From an uncultured bacterium (lineage in GTDB: Bacteria; Cyanobacteriota; Vampirovibrionia; Gastranaerophilales; Gastranaerophilaceae), in contig CASFXY010000014.1 in NCBI GenBank assembly GCA_949298805.1, forward strand, positions 11,351 through 49,087: 37,737 nucleotides of DNA, in the 5' to 3' direction. Every line of letters starts with the position of its first letter. Positions within the stretch are counted from its first letter, which is position 1. The notes under the pieces were generated by a model, which was not told the DNA's origin, ran no database searches, and saw nothing but the letters and a program-made list of their open reading frames with translations. Made by a program: the position numbers and the translations under genes. Positions 9,473-17,238 of the stretch are shown in pieces.

Positions 9473-10506
9473 TATTGCACCTCATATTCTTTCTTCAGAT
9501 TTATTTGTGTGTCAGGTTGATTATCCGCAACTCTAAAACCGCGCGTTGCATTATATATACCCAAAATTGTAGAAGCCAAAGCACCAAAAATAATTGTTCT
9601 GCCGACTATTTTTGAACCATAGGTAAATTTCAAATTATTTCCGTTATACAAATCAACAAAACTGTTGCCTAAAGTTGTTGCAAATTGTTTAGCCAAGCTC
9701 AATGCTTTTTCTTTTCTTGTACCGCTTATCGGAATTGAAATTTTCCTTTCAAAAGGCTCTTGTGCGGCAAGCGCTACACCTAAAGCAGCCCATATAAAAG
9801 AGCTTATTGATTTTGCAGAGCTTGATTTTACTACAACCTCTTTTACCTTTTCTTGCACTGTTTGTTCGGGGGAATTAAGAGGGTCTTTAAAGCCCATTTT
9901 TTTAGCTATTTTATCCCACCACAAATGCCTGTTGCCTTGTTGCTCTCCCATTTTATTTATTAAATCAAAACGCGGAAAATCAGCACTTTCAAAAACTCTA
10001 TGGTATTCAATCCTTGTTAAATCTTTATCCCCCGGGTGATCCGGCAATTCCGTAACTACTTTTTTATATGGCATTTCAAGGTCTACACCGGTTTTTAGCT
10101 GAACTCCTTTATTAATTAATTTTGAACCGAGCCACTTACCTATCGCGTAGAATACAACTCCATAAGCCATTTTTCTTCCGGAAATTGAAGCAAAAGCTCT
10201 ATCGGGGCTTTTAAAGTTTTTATTTGCAGCGTTGAATAAAGCTATAAGCATAGCTGAACCGGTAATGTTAGGTATTAGTCCCATTGACAAAAATTCATAA
10301 AAATTTGAATTTCGAGAACCCTGCATACCTTTAGGTGCATAAATAAAAAGGCTGTTAACAAGCTTATCTGCAACAATTCTTGCGCCGGTAAGGGGTGTTT
10401 TTTTAATTATTCTGTCCGAAGTGCTGGATAACTTCTTATGCGCATCTCCTGAAGCGTAATAAGCATTTTTAGGTATATTTGCTGAATTAACCTTACCTGT
10501 TTGCAC
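9472..10506 (-). CDS. Multi-pass membrane protein of unknown function, first gene of the glucan operon
   Basis: A 344-residue protein with about four hydrophobic segments: MGLIPNITGSAMLIALF (around 90-107), AYGVVFYAIGKWLGSKL, SFIWAALGVALAAQ and IIFGALASTILGIY. There is no cleavable signal and I recognise no family. The start is GTG at 10506-10504; GGAG lies 13 bases upstream, which is long, but no better in-frame start exists before residue 60. It shares a TAATG junction with the next gene, so the two membrane proteins are made together, and it heads the four-gene operon ending in the GH13-like proteins. The promoter, TTGTTA-17-TAAAAT, is overlapped by a tandem TTTACA-type repeat. Confidence 0.7.
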   Translation of the reverse strand: MQTGKVNSANIPKNAYYASGDAHKKLSSTSDRIIKKTPLTGARIVADKLVNSLFIYAPKGMQGSRNSNFYEFLSMGLIPNITGSAMLIALFNAANKNFKSPDRAFASISGRKMAYGVVFYAIGKWLGSKLINKGVQLKTGVDLEMPYKKVVTELPDHPGDKDLTRIEYHRVFESADFPRFDLINKMGEQQGNRHLWWDKIAKKMGFKDPLNSPEQTVQEKVKEVVVKSSSAKSISSFIWAALGVALAAQEPFERKISIPISGTRKEKALSLAKQFATTLGNSFVDLYNGNNLKFTYGSKIVGRTIIFGALASTILGIYNATRGFRVADNQPDTQINLKKEYEVQ

Positions 10507-10579
10507 TGTAGTTTCGGGACTCCAAAATAACTAACACACATATTAAACAAAAAGCCTGAATGAAAATATTTGATATGGT

Positions 10580-10609
10580 ATTTTAAAAAAATTTACATTG
10601 GTTAACAAA
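10580..10609 (-). promoter_or_regulatory. Promoter of the glucan operon with HLR1-like repeat
   Basis: On the minus strand TTGTTA (10608-10603) and TAAAAT (10585-10580) are 17 bp apart. Read on the plus strand, 10592-10609 is TTTACATT-GG-TTAACAAA, two 8-bp units at 10-bp period with one mismatch from the HLR1 consensus in the second unit. The repeat covers the -35 and spacer. It also lies about 70 bp upstream of the divergent NTPase gene. Confidence 0.5.
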
Positions 10610-10665
10610 TATTTTAATTTTGACCTACAACAACACTAAATGTAGATAAATCCTTAAAAATTATG

Positions 10666-10671
10666 TAAAAT
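10666..10671 (+). promoter_or_regulatory. -10 box of an apparently leaderless NTPase-TPR gene
   Basis: TAAAAT preceded by TG ends six bases before the ATG at 10678, which predicts transcription starting at or next to the start codon. No Shine-Dalgarno sequence is visible in the preceding 20 bases. Confidence 0.45.
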
Positions 10672-10677
10672 AATTAT

Positions 10678-13029
10678 ATGGAAACATCTGATTTTCAATT
10701 TAGTATTGAGATTATAGACAAAATTTATAATTTCTACAACTCGACAGATGAGCTATTGCTTTTGTGCGGTTTTTCAGGTTGTGCAAAAAGTGAAATTGTA
10801 AACAAAACTTTAGAAAATCCTGATGAAGATACTCTTATCTTCAGACATTTATGTTTTGAAAACACGACTATAGATGATTTTTTACTGAATTTTTACGACT
10901 CTTTTCGCAAGTATTCTCTTGAAAAAAAAGTCAGTCTTAAAAAAAGCATGGGCGAAAGTTTTAAAAACAAAGTAAGTTTTTATTTTAAAAATATTGATAA
11001 AAAATGCATTATAGCAGTAGATAACTTTGAACTTGTAAAAGATAATATTGAAATTTTAAATTTTTTACACCATATTGCAAGTTTTGAAAATACAAAGCTT
11101 GTATTAATTTCTAAAGAAAATAATATAGACTTTTTTATAAATCGGGAATTACCCTCACAAATCATTGAAATTACACCATATACCAAAGAAGCATTCAAAG
11201 AAAAAATTAAAAATGAAAATGTTGATATTGACGAACAAACACAAGATAAGCTCTTTGAATGCACGCAAGGACACAGACTTTATTTTAGAATGATTTCAAG
11301 ATATTGCGAAATAACAGGAATAAAAATACCGGAATTACTTTTAGAATACGAAAAGCGCGAAAATGATTTTGAAAATTTTATTACCTTAAAACTTATTTCA
11401 CTTATACCAAGTGTTTATTTTCAATTCTTAAAAAATCTCAGCAGCATAAATCATGTGGTCAGTACTGATTTTATTAAATACTATAATCTTGGTGACATAA
11501 AGCAAATTGAATACCTCGAAAGAAACTATTTAATTTCTAAATATGACAACAATATTATTTTGAGAAACTATTTTAAGCAATATTTTGCACAAACCCTTTC
11601 ATTGCAGGAAAAATATGAAATTTTTTCAAATCTGGTTAACATTTATGAAGAAGAACTCACAAAAAGCCCGCGCGATAGGCTTCTAAGACTCTCCAGAGAA
11701 AGCATAAGAAAACAAATTGAAGTTCTTGAGAAAAATATACCTGCAATAAAAAAACAGTCAAATATTTCAAATAATAATTTTTCATACATCTCCCTTTCTC
11801 AAGAAGGTTCCAACCCTTGGTTTGATAAAAAAGAAATGGACAGAAAACAAAAATATCTTGATAAAAAAAGAGAATTGCAAAATAAAAAACTCACACCCAA
11901 AAAAATTACTCTCAGCGAAGAAGATGCCATTATGCTTAAAGAATACAGGCAGAAAAAATATGAAGAAGAACGAATTGAAAAAATTAAAAATGAAGAATTT
12001 AATTTTTTGGAAGAATTTAAAAAGGCTGATGAACTTGAACAAAATTATCAATACGTACAAGCTAATGAAATTTTATCAAACCTAAAAAGCAAAACCGATG
12101 ACACTCAAACAAAAATAGAAATCCTTGAACACCTTGCGCGCAACAGTGAAAAATTGAACAATTACGAGCATGCCCTTGATTATTATACACAAGTAAGTTC
12201 TTTACACCTTTTATTAAAGGATTACGAAAAATATTTCAAAACAGTTCTTGAAGTTGCTGATTTATATAAAAATTTATACAGATTTTCAAGTGCAAAAGAC
12301 GAATATTTTAAAATTATAAATTCCGAACAAGTAATAAATAATTCATTAAAAGCACTGGCATACTTGGGTCTTGGTGATGTTTTCGAAAGTGAAAATTCTA
12401 TAGAAAAAGCTCTTGAATACTACCATCTTGCAGGAAATTTTGCAAATCCTCAAAATGCAAGTACACTGTGCGAAATTTATTTTAAAACTGCAATTTTATA
12501 CGATGATATGCACGACTTTGATAATGCAAAAGAATTTTATACGAAAAATATAAACACAAGTTATGACACGACACAAAACAAATGGCTTTCGCAAAGCTAC
12601 ATTAATTTAGGCCTTATATATTCGTATGAAAACAATATCAACGAAGCAAAAAATTATATTAAGCTTGCCCTTGAAACTGATAAAAAAGACAAAAATCAGG
12701 CAGGAATATATTTTGCAGCACGCGAACTTTCAAAAATTTATGAAGTTGAAAATCTTGAGCTTGCAATTGATTATCTGAAAGAAGCTCTTGAATGCGCAAA
12801 ACAAATACATGATGAATTTAAAGAGGCATTTGCATATCTTGAATTAGGCGATTTATATTATAATTTTAATCAGGACGAACTTGCCCTTATAAGTTTTTTT
12901 GAAGCAAAAAAAGCTTTGGGAGAAAATATTCTTGAAGAAAATAAACAAATAATAGAACAAAGAATAAATGATATGAAAATAAAAATGCTGCCTTCGGAAT
13001 TTCAAAGAATAGAGGCAAATTATGTTTAA
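10678..13029 (+). CDS. P-loop NTPase with C-terminal TPR repeats (STAND-like)
   Basis: A 783-residue protein. Walker A is GFSGCAKS at residues 31-38 and Walker B is CIIAVDNFE with D115, followed by a sensor-like strand ending LVLISKE. Residues up to about 330 look like the helical half of an AAA/STAND-type ATPase. Residues 370-450 are very rich in K/E and likely coiled coil. From about 455 to the end at least six TPR units are visible, such as ALDYYTQVSS, ALEYYHLAGN, AKEFYTKNIN and AKNYIKLALE. The layout suggests an ATP-dependent switch that senses a partner through its TPRs; the partner is unknown. It overlaps rsmG by 8 bp, so the two are translationally coupled. It appears leaderless. Confidence 0.75.
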   Translation: METSDFQFSIEIIDKIYNFYNSTDELLLLCGFSGCAKSEIVNKTLENPDEDTLIFRHLCFENTTIDDFLLNFYDSFRKYSLEKKVSLKKSMGESFKNKVSFYFKNIDKKCIIAVDNFELVKDNIEILNFLHHIASFENTKLVLISKENNIDFFINRELPSQIIEITPYTKEAFKEKIKNENVDIDEQTQDKLFECTQGHRLYFRMISRYCEITGIKIPELLLEYEKRENDFENFITLKLISLIPSVYFQFLKNLSSINHVVSTDFIKYYNLGDIKQIEYLERNYLISKYDNNIILRNYFKQYFAQTLSLQEKYEIFSNLVNIYEEELTKSPRDRLLRLSRESIRKQIEVLEKNIPAIKKQSNISNNNFSYISLSQEGSNPWFDKKEMDRKQKYLDKKRELQNKKLTPKKITLSEEDAIMLKEYRQKKYEEERIEKIKNEEFNFLEEFKKADELEQNYQYVQANEILSNLKSKTDDTQTKIEILEHLARNSEKLNNYEHALDYYTQVSSLHLLLKDYEKYFKTVLEVADLYKNLYRFSSAKDEYFKIINSEQVINNSLKALAYLGLGDVFESENSIEKALEYYHLAGNFANPQNASTLCEIYFKTAILYDDMHDFDNAKEFYTKNINTSYDTTQNKWLSQSYINLGLIYSYENNINEAKNYIKLALETDKKDKNQAGIYFAARELSKIYEVENLELAIDYLKEALECAKQIHDEFKEAFAYLELGDLYYNFNQDELALISFFEAKKALGENILEENKQIIEQRINDMKIKMLPSEFQRIEANYV

Positions 13030-13651
13030 AGAAGAAAATTTTAACCTCATAAAAAAAGAATTTAATATAGAAACAAACAAAAAGACCATTGAAAAATTAA
13101 ACCTCTGGCACAATCTTTTTATTGAATACAACTCTCATACAAACCTTATGAGCGCAGGTGATGTTAAAGTTCTTTTTGAAAAACATGTTTTTGATTCACT
13201 TGCAATTTTAAAATGGGATGAATTTAATCCCAATAAAAAACAAAAAATTCTTGATGTGGGTACAGGAGGAGGATTTCCATCGATTATTCTGGCACTTTTT
13301 TTCCCTGAACTGGAAATTGTTGCAAATGATTCAAGAATAAAAAAAATTAATTTTATTATCGATATAAAAGATAAACTCGACATTGAAAATTTAAAAATAT
13401 CATACGCAAGGGTTGAAGATTTAGAACCGCTTAATTGTGATATTGTCATTTCTCGCGCAGTGGGCACAATCAAAAATATTTTAAGGCTTTCAAAAAAACA
13501 TATAAAAGAAGGCGGACATTTTGTAATTTATAAATCTAAAACACTCAAAGAAGAACTTGATGAAATTAAAGAAGCAAATGCAAAAATAGTTAGCTACAAC
13601 TTACCCTTAAAAGAAAATTTTGAAAGACACCTTGCAATTATTAAACAATAG
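13022..13651 (+). CDS. rsmG: 16S rRNA (guanine-527-N7)-methyltransferase RsmG (GidB)
   Basis: RsmG transfers a methyl group from S-adenosylmethionine to N7 of G527 in 16S rRNA, in the 530 loop near the streptomycin site. The 209-residue protein has the family N terminus (LNLWHNLFIEYNSHTNLMS), the heart of the Rossmann SAM site DVGTGGGFPSIILALFFP (about 77-94), the acidic end of strand 2 (IVANDSRIKK) and the later ISRAVG motif. The length is normal for the family. The start ATG at 13022 lies inside the end of the NTPase-TPR gene, whose sequence supplies the upstream context. Pairing rsmG with a TPR NTPase rather than mnmG or parA is unusual. Confidence 0.93.
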   Translation: MFKEENFNLIKKEFNIETNKKTIEKLNLWHNLFIEYNSHTNLMSAGDVKVLFEKHVFDSLAILKWDEFNPNKKQKILDVGTGGGFPSIILALFFPELEIVANDSRIKKINFIIDIKDKLDIENLKISYARVEDLEPLNCDIVISRAVGTIKNILRLSKKHIKEGGHFVIYKSKTLKEELDEIKEANAKIVSYNLPLKENFERHLAIIKQ

Positions 13652-13669
13652 TCTATAAGGAACATATAT

Positions 13670-13675
13670 TATAAT
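13670..13675 (+). promoter_or_regulatory. -10 box of the sigma factor gene
   Basis: TATAAT at 13670-13675 predicts a start near 13682, just after rsmG. No good -35 is seen at 16-18 bp. The resulting leader of about 44 nt would consist almost entirely of the hairpin at 13688-13716. Confidence 0.4.
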
Positions 13676-13687
13676 CGTTCGTCTATC

Positions 13688-13716
13688 CCTCCAAAAGACA
13701 ATTAAAAAGTTGGAGG
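13688..13716 (+). promoter_or_regulatory. Hairpin sequestering the Shine-Dalgarno of the sigma factor
   Basis: CCTCCAA (13688-13694) is exactly complementary to TTGGAGG (13710-13716), with a 15-nt A-rich loop. The right arm is the Shine-Dalgarno sequence (GGAGGAG) for the TTG start at 13726. In the folded leader the ribosome site is paired, which is the arrangement of RNA thermometers and other translational switches. Function is inferred. Confidence 0.55.
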
Positions 13717-13725
13717 AGTAATATT

Positions 13726-14664
13726 TTGAGTATTAGCGTTTGCGAGTATAAAGAAGATGTATTATTTGAAAATTTTTTAGAAGATGAAGAACAACAAGAA
13801 GAAATAAAAACCTTTTCAACAATTGCAAATAAAGACGAAGTTTTGCAAATGTATTTAAAAGACATAGGCAGAATTAAACTCTTAAATAAAAAATCAGAAA
13901 TGTCACTTGGCAAAGCAATTAAAGAAGGAAGCAAAAAAGAAGCTCAAATTGCCAAAAAGAAACTGGTACAAGCAAATTTAAGGCTTGTTGTATCAATTGC
14001 CAAAAAATATACCGGACAAGGAATTTTATTTATGGATTTAGTTCAAGAAGGCTCTTTAGGGCTTATTAAAGCAGCACAGAGATTTGACTACACAAAAGGT
14101 TTTAAATTTTCCACTTATGCAACCTGGTGGATAAAACAAACCATAATCCGTGCTATTGCAAATTCTTCGCGCTCTATCAGGATACCTGTTCATATGAGTG
14201 ATAAAATAAGAATGTTAAAAAAAGCAATTGTAAAATTGAGTGTGCAAAAGGGGGCAGAGCCGACAGATGAGGAATTGAGCGATTATCTGAAAATTGATGA
14301 AAAAAAAGTTAAATCAATCAAAAGGGCAATGATAAAAGAACCTGTTAGCCTTGATACACCTGTAGCGCAAGATTTATGCCTTGAAGATTACATATCCGAT
14401 GATGAAAATAAATTACCTGAAATAAATACAGAAAAAGAATTTTTAAATAAAGATATTTTAAACATTTTAGATATTTTAAATCAGAAAGAGAGATTTATTA
14501 TAATAAATCGCTTTGGCATAGGAGGGCGTAAAACAAGAACTTTGGAGGAGTTGGGGAAAATTTTAGGATTTTCAAAAGAAAGAATTCGTCAAATTGAATT
14601 TGAAGCATTAAAAAAACTAAGACGTTCACAAGAAGCAAAAAGCCTAAAAGACTACTTACATTAG
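13726..14664 (+). CDS. RNA polymerase sigma-70 family factor (group 1/2, SigA-like)
   Basis: A 312-residue sigma factor that directs core RNA polymerase to promoters. Region 1.2 is visible at about 43-70 ([14 protein letters not shown]), region 2 at about 80-150 with [19 protein letters not shown] and the -10 recognition helix [13 protein letters not shown], region 3 after [11 protein letters not shown], and region 4.2 near the C terminus with [18 protein letters not shown]. Region 1.1 is absent or very short, so it may be either the primary factor of a small genome or a group 2 factor. Translation starts at TTG behind a strong GGAGGAG that can pair with an upstream CCTCC, suggesting translational control. 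It stands alone between rsmG and an ABC ATPase. Confidence 0.9.
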   Translation: MSISVCEYKEDVLFENFLEDEEQQEEIKTFSTIANKDEVLQMYLKDIGRIKLLNKKSEMSLGKAIKEGSKKEAQIAKKKLVQANLRLVVSIAKKYTGQGILFMDLVQEGSLGLIKAAQRFDYTKGFKFSTYATWWIKQTIIRAIANSSRSIRIPVHMSDKIRMLKKAIVKLSVQKGAEPTDEELSDYLKIDEKKVKSIKRAMIKEPVSLDTPVAQDLCLEDYISDDENKLPEINTEKEFLNKDILNILDILNQKERFIIINRFGIGGRKTRTLEELGKILGFSKERIRQIEFEALKKLRRSQEAKSLKDYLH

Positions 14665-14689
14665 CAATGTGTTAAGTTAAAAAATATGC

Positions 14690-14695
14690 TACAAT
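14690..14695 (+). promoter_or_regulatory. Extended -10 box of a leaderless ABC ATPase gene
   Basis: TGCTACAAT (14687-14695) is an extended -10 element ending seven bases before the GTG at 14703. Transcription would begin at the start codon. There is no Shine-Dalgarno. Confidence 0.45.
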
Positions 14696-14702
14696 CATTT
14701 TT

Positions 14703-15485
14703 GTGGAAAATTTAATTGAAATAAAAAATCTTTATAAAACTTACAGCGAAAACAACGGGCTCTTTGGCAAAAAAAAAGAGCCGGTTGTTGCACTTAAAGG
14801 GATTAATCTTGAAATTAAAAAAGGTGAAATACTTGCCCTTGTAGGAGAATCCGGTTGCGGCAAATCAACTTTGGGAAATTGTATTTTAAAACTTTTAGAT
14901 GTTACCTCAGGTGAAATTTTTTTCAAAGGAGAAAATATTTTAAATTATAATAAAAAACAAACAAAATCCTTTAGAAAATCAGCACAAATGATTTTTCAAA
15001 ATCCTTATTCCAGTTTAAATCCGAAAATGAAAATAAAAGAAATACTTGAAGAACCGCTTAAAATTCATAAAGAGAAAAAAATAAAAGAAAGAGTGCACGA
15101 AACGATTTCATTGTGCGGACTTAACCAAAATGACCTTAAAAAATATCCCCATGAATTTTCCGGAGGACAAAGGCAAAGAATTGCAATAGCACGGGCACTT
15201 GTTTTAAAACCCGAATTTATTGTGGCAGATGAAGCAATCTCGGCACTTGATGTAAGTATTGCAGCACAAATAATTAATTTACTTATCGAATTGAAAGACA
15301 AACTCAATCTAACCTTTTTATTTATCTCGCATGATTTGAATATTGTAAAATATATAAGTAATAGGATTGCAATATTAAATCGCGGAATAATTGTAGAAGA
15401 AGGTTTAACCGATAAAATTTTTGAAAATCCAAAAGATGATTATACAAAATTGCTTTTAAGTTCAATACCTAAAATCAATATTTAA
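14703..15485 (+). CDS. ABC transporter ATP-binding protein, OppF/DppF type
   Basis: A 260-residue cytoplasmic ATPase subunit expected to power an importer for peptides or related solutes. Walker A is GESGCGKST (about 48-56), the Q-loop is in MIFQNPYSSLNP, the ABC signature is FSGGQRQRIAIARAL, Walker B is FIVADEAISALD, and the switch His is in FISHDL. MIFQNPYSSLNP and the signature are typical of OppD/F. The C-terminal oligopeptide-transporter extension usual in OppF (total about 320) is missing or reduced. No permease or binding protein lies beside it, so its partners must be elsewhere. The start is GTG without a Shine-Dalgarno, next to an extended -10 box. The 3' end overlaps the convergent queE by 4 bp. 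Confidence 0.85.
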   Translation: MENLIEIKNLYKTYSENNGLFGKKKEPVVALKGINLEIKKGEILALVGESGCGKSTLGNCILKLLDVTSGEIFFKGENILNYNKKQTKSFRKSAQMIFQNPYSSLNPKMKIKEILEEPLKIHKEKKIKERVHETISLCGLNQNDLKKYPHEFSGGQRQRIAIARALVLKPEFIVADEAISALDVSIAAQIINLLIELKDKLNLTFLFISHDLNIVKYISNRIAILNRGIIVEEGLTDKIFENPKDDYTKLLLSSIPKINI

Positions 15486-16150
15486 CGTACATTTAAAAAC
15501 TTGTGGACCTGCGGAATAAGGCGAATATTTTTATATTTTGAGTAAAATTTTTCAAAGATTTCATCCAAGTTTAAAGCAGTGCTCATTGGCATTTTTGGCT
15601 GTAAAATAAGTAGTATTGAATGTTTTTTGGCCAAAGTCGCCGCTTCGATAATTTCGTATTCACTAATATTTTCATCAAAAACTATTTTTGCGAAAACTTC
15701 TTTTTGTTTGGCAACAGATAAAAATTCATCAAAGGTTATTAGACTAAATTGCAATCCTGTAGCGCTTTTAAGCTTAATATCCATAGAAATTATGTCAACA
15801 TAATCAATAATTTTACTTAAACTGCCCGCATGTGTCCCGTTTGTTTCAAGATAAATCTTTTTGTTGAGTCTGTTTTTATACTTTTTAAAAAATTCGGATA
15901 AAAAATTTGCCTCTAAAAGCGGCTCTCCGCCTGTAAAACTTACCGTTTGAGCATTACTTGCTCTTAAAATTTCAAAAAAATCGTCAAAATTATAAGTTTT
16001 TGAATTTTCATCACAAATAAAATCAGTATCACAATATTTGCAATTTAGATTACATTTTGTCGTACGAATGAAAAGTTGTTTTTCGCCAACATAAGGACCT
16101 TCGCCCTGTATTGATTCAAAAATCTCTTTAACAGTAATTTTGTCTGCCAT
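15482..16150 (-). CDS. queE: 7-carboxy-7-deazaguanine synthase QueE (radical SAM)
   Basis: QueE converts 6-carboxy-5,6,7,8-tetrahydropterin to 7-carboxy-7-deazaguanine on the route to preQ0 and queuosine in tRNA. The 222-residue protein has the N-terminal family signature EIFESIQGEGPYVGEKQLFIR and a CxxxCxxC iron-sulfur motif at C33, C37 and C40 (CNLNCKYCDTDF). SFTGGEPLLE follows, then LETNGTH and SMDIKLKS, as expected for this family. Other queuosine genes are not in this window. The start overlaps the dnaJ-like gene by 23 bp, so the two form an operon. Confidence 0.92.
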   Translation of the reverse strand: MADKITVKEIFESIQGEGPYVGEKQLFIRTTKCNLNCKYCDTDFICDENSKTYNFDDFFEILRASNAQTVSFTGGEPLLEANFLSEFFKKYKNRLNKKIYLETNGTHAGSLSKIIDYVDIISMDIKLKSATGLQFSLITFDEFLSVAKQKEVFAKIVFDENISEYEIIEAATLAKKHSILLILQPKMPMSTALNLDEIFEKFYSKYKNIRLIPQVHKFLNVR

Positions 16151-17135
16151 AAAAATCTTCTCTTAAGGTATCACAATGCTCGCTTGAAATAATACGATAC
16201 ATTTCAATTTCTTTATCTCTCATACAAGGCGATATGTCAATAAATACTTTTACTATAAGAGGGTCGCGTTTGTTTGTTTGGGCATTCAAAAAACCGCTTT
16301 CCAAGAGTTTGAATGTAGTATTTGTTCTTGTTTTGGGAGGAATTTTTAAAATTTTTGTTCTGCAATCAGGTGCAGGAATTTTGATTTGCGTACCCAGTAC
16401 CGCTTCGTAAGGATTGATAGGAACTTCAAGATAAGCAAAACCGTCCAAACTTTTAAAAGCGGCATTTTTTTCAATATGAATTATAAGATATAAATCACCG
16501 TTTTTACCGCCAAATTTTCCTTCTTCTCCTTCATTTTTCACTCTTATTTTAGCCGAATCTTTAATCCCCGAAGGAATTTTTACATTAATCTTTTTATAAT
16601 TTGTTTTTTCTCCCTTGCCATCGCAAAATGTGCATTTTGAGCCATTTATGAATTTTGCGCCAAAACACTTAGGACACTTTTCGCTTTGTAATATATTTAC
16701 TTTTCTGTTAGTACCATTAATCGCCTCATTGTAAGTTATGGTAACATTTGTAATTATATCCTCGCCGTCAAATTTTTTAGGGGTTTTAGTGGTTTTTTGG
16801 GTTTCTTTGAAAAAATCATAAAAGTTTTTTACAAAATCATTTTGCTTTTTATACGTTTCTTTTGCTTTTGCATAAGTATAGCCCGCGTTTTCGAATTTAT
16901 TTTGCTTATTTTGTTTTGTCTTTTTATTAAATCCGTAAGCAAAATCATATTGCGAGCGCATATTATCATCAAGCAATGTTTTTGCAGCAAGGTTAATTTG
17001 TTTAAAAATTATTTCCGCTTCAATAGTATGATTAACATCAGGATGGTATTTACGCGCTTTTGTACGAAAGGCGGATTTAATTTCTTCCTTTGTTGCGCTT
17101 GGCAAAATTTCTAAAATATCATAGTAGTTTTTCAT
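16128..17135 (-). CDS. DnaJ-like Hsp40 co-chaperone with half zinc finger
   Basis: A 335-residue J-domain protein that would stimulate DnaK ATPase and present clients. The J domain is residues 2-66 with the essential HPD at 31-33. A K/N-rich linker replaces the G/F region. Only two of the four zinc-finger repeats of DnaJ are present (CPKCFGA at 154-160 and CTFCDGKG at 168-175), enough for at most one zinc site. The C-terminal client-binding domain follows, with IPSGIKDSAKIRVKNEGEEG and NGDLYLIIHIE. I start at the ATG at 17135 (MKNYYDIL) because it begins the J domain exactly; the upstream TTG would add 15 unlikely residues. There is no Shine-Dalgarno, and TAAAAT ends eight bases upstream. Family membership is sure; whether it is the main DnaJ is not. 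Confidence 0.88.
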   Translation of the reverse strand: MKNYYDILEILPSATKEEIKSAFRTKARKYHPDVNHTIEAEIIFKQINLAAKTLLDDNMRSQYDFAYGFNKKTKQNKQNKFENAGYTYAKAKETYKKQNDFVKNFYDFFKETQKTTKTPKKFDGEDIITNVTITYNEAINGTNRKVNILQSEKCPKCFGAKFINGSKCTFCDGKGEKTNYKKINVKIPSGIKDSAKIRVKNEGEEGKFGGKNGDLYLIIHIEKNAAFKSLDGFAYLEVPINPYEAVLGTQIKIPAPDCRTKILKIPPKTRTNTTFKLLESGFLNAQTNKRDPLIVKVFIDISPCMRDKEIEMYRIISSEHCDTLREDFYGRQNYC

Positions 17136-17190
17136 TTGATTAGATTTTAATGAAGATTTTAAAAAAATCCAATTGCACAACTAATTAAAA

Positions 17191-17220
17191 AAAGCGGTCG
17201 TTTTTAAAAACGACCGCTTT
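17191..17220 (-). terminator. Rho-independent terminator of the GlgC-like gene
   Basis: A perfect 30-bp palindrome with arms AAAGCGGTCGTTTTT and its complement. On the minus strand it lies 18 bp after the stop of the nucleotidyltransferase gene and is followed by a further run of T. It also separates that gene from the dnaJ-like gene. Confidence 0.85.
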
Positions 17221-17238
17221 GTATTTGTATTTTAAGAA

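Noticed and set aside
10678-13029. Antiphage defence NTPase
   Set aside because: The domain layout would allow it, but the gene overlaps the housekeeping gene rsmG, no effector domain is seen and there are no mobile-element or defence neighbours.
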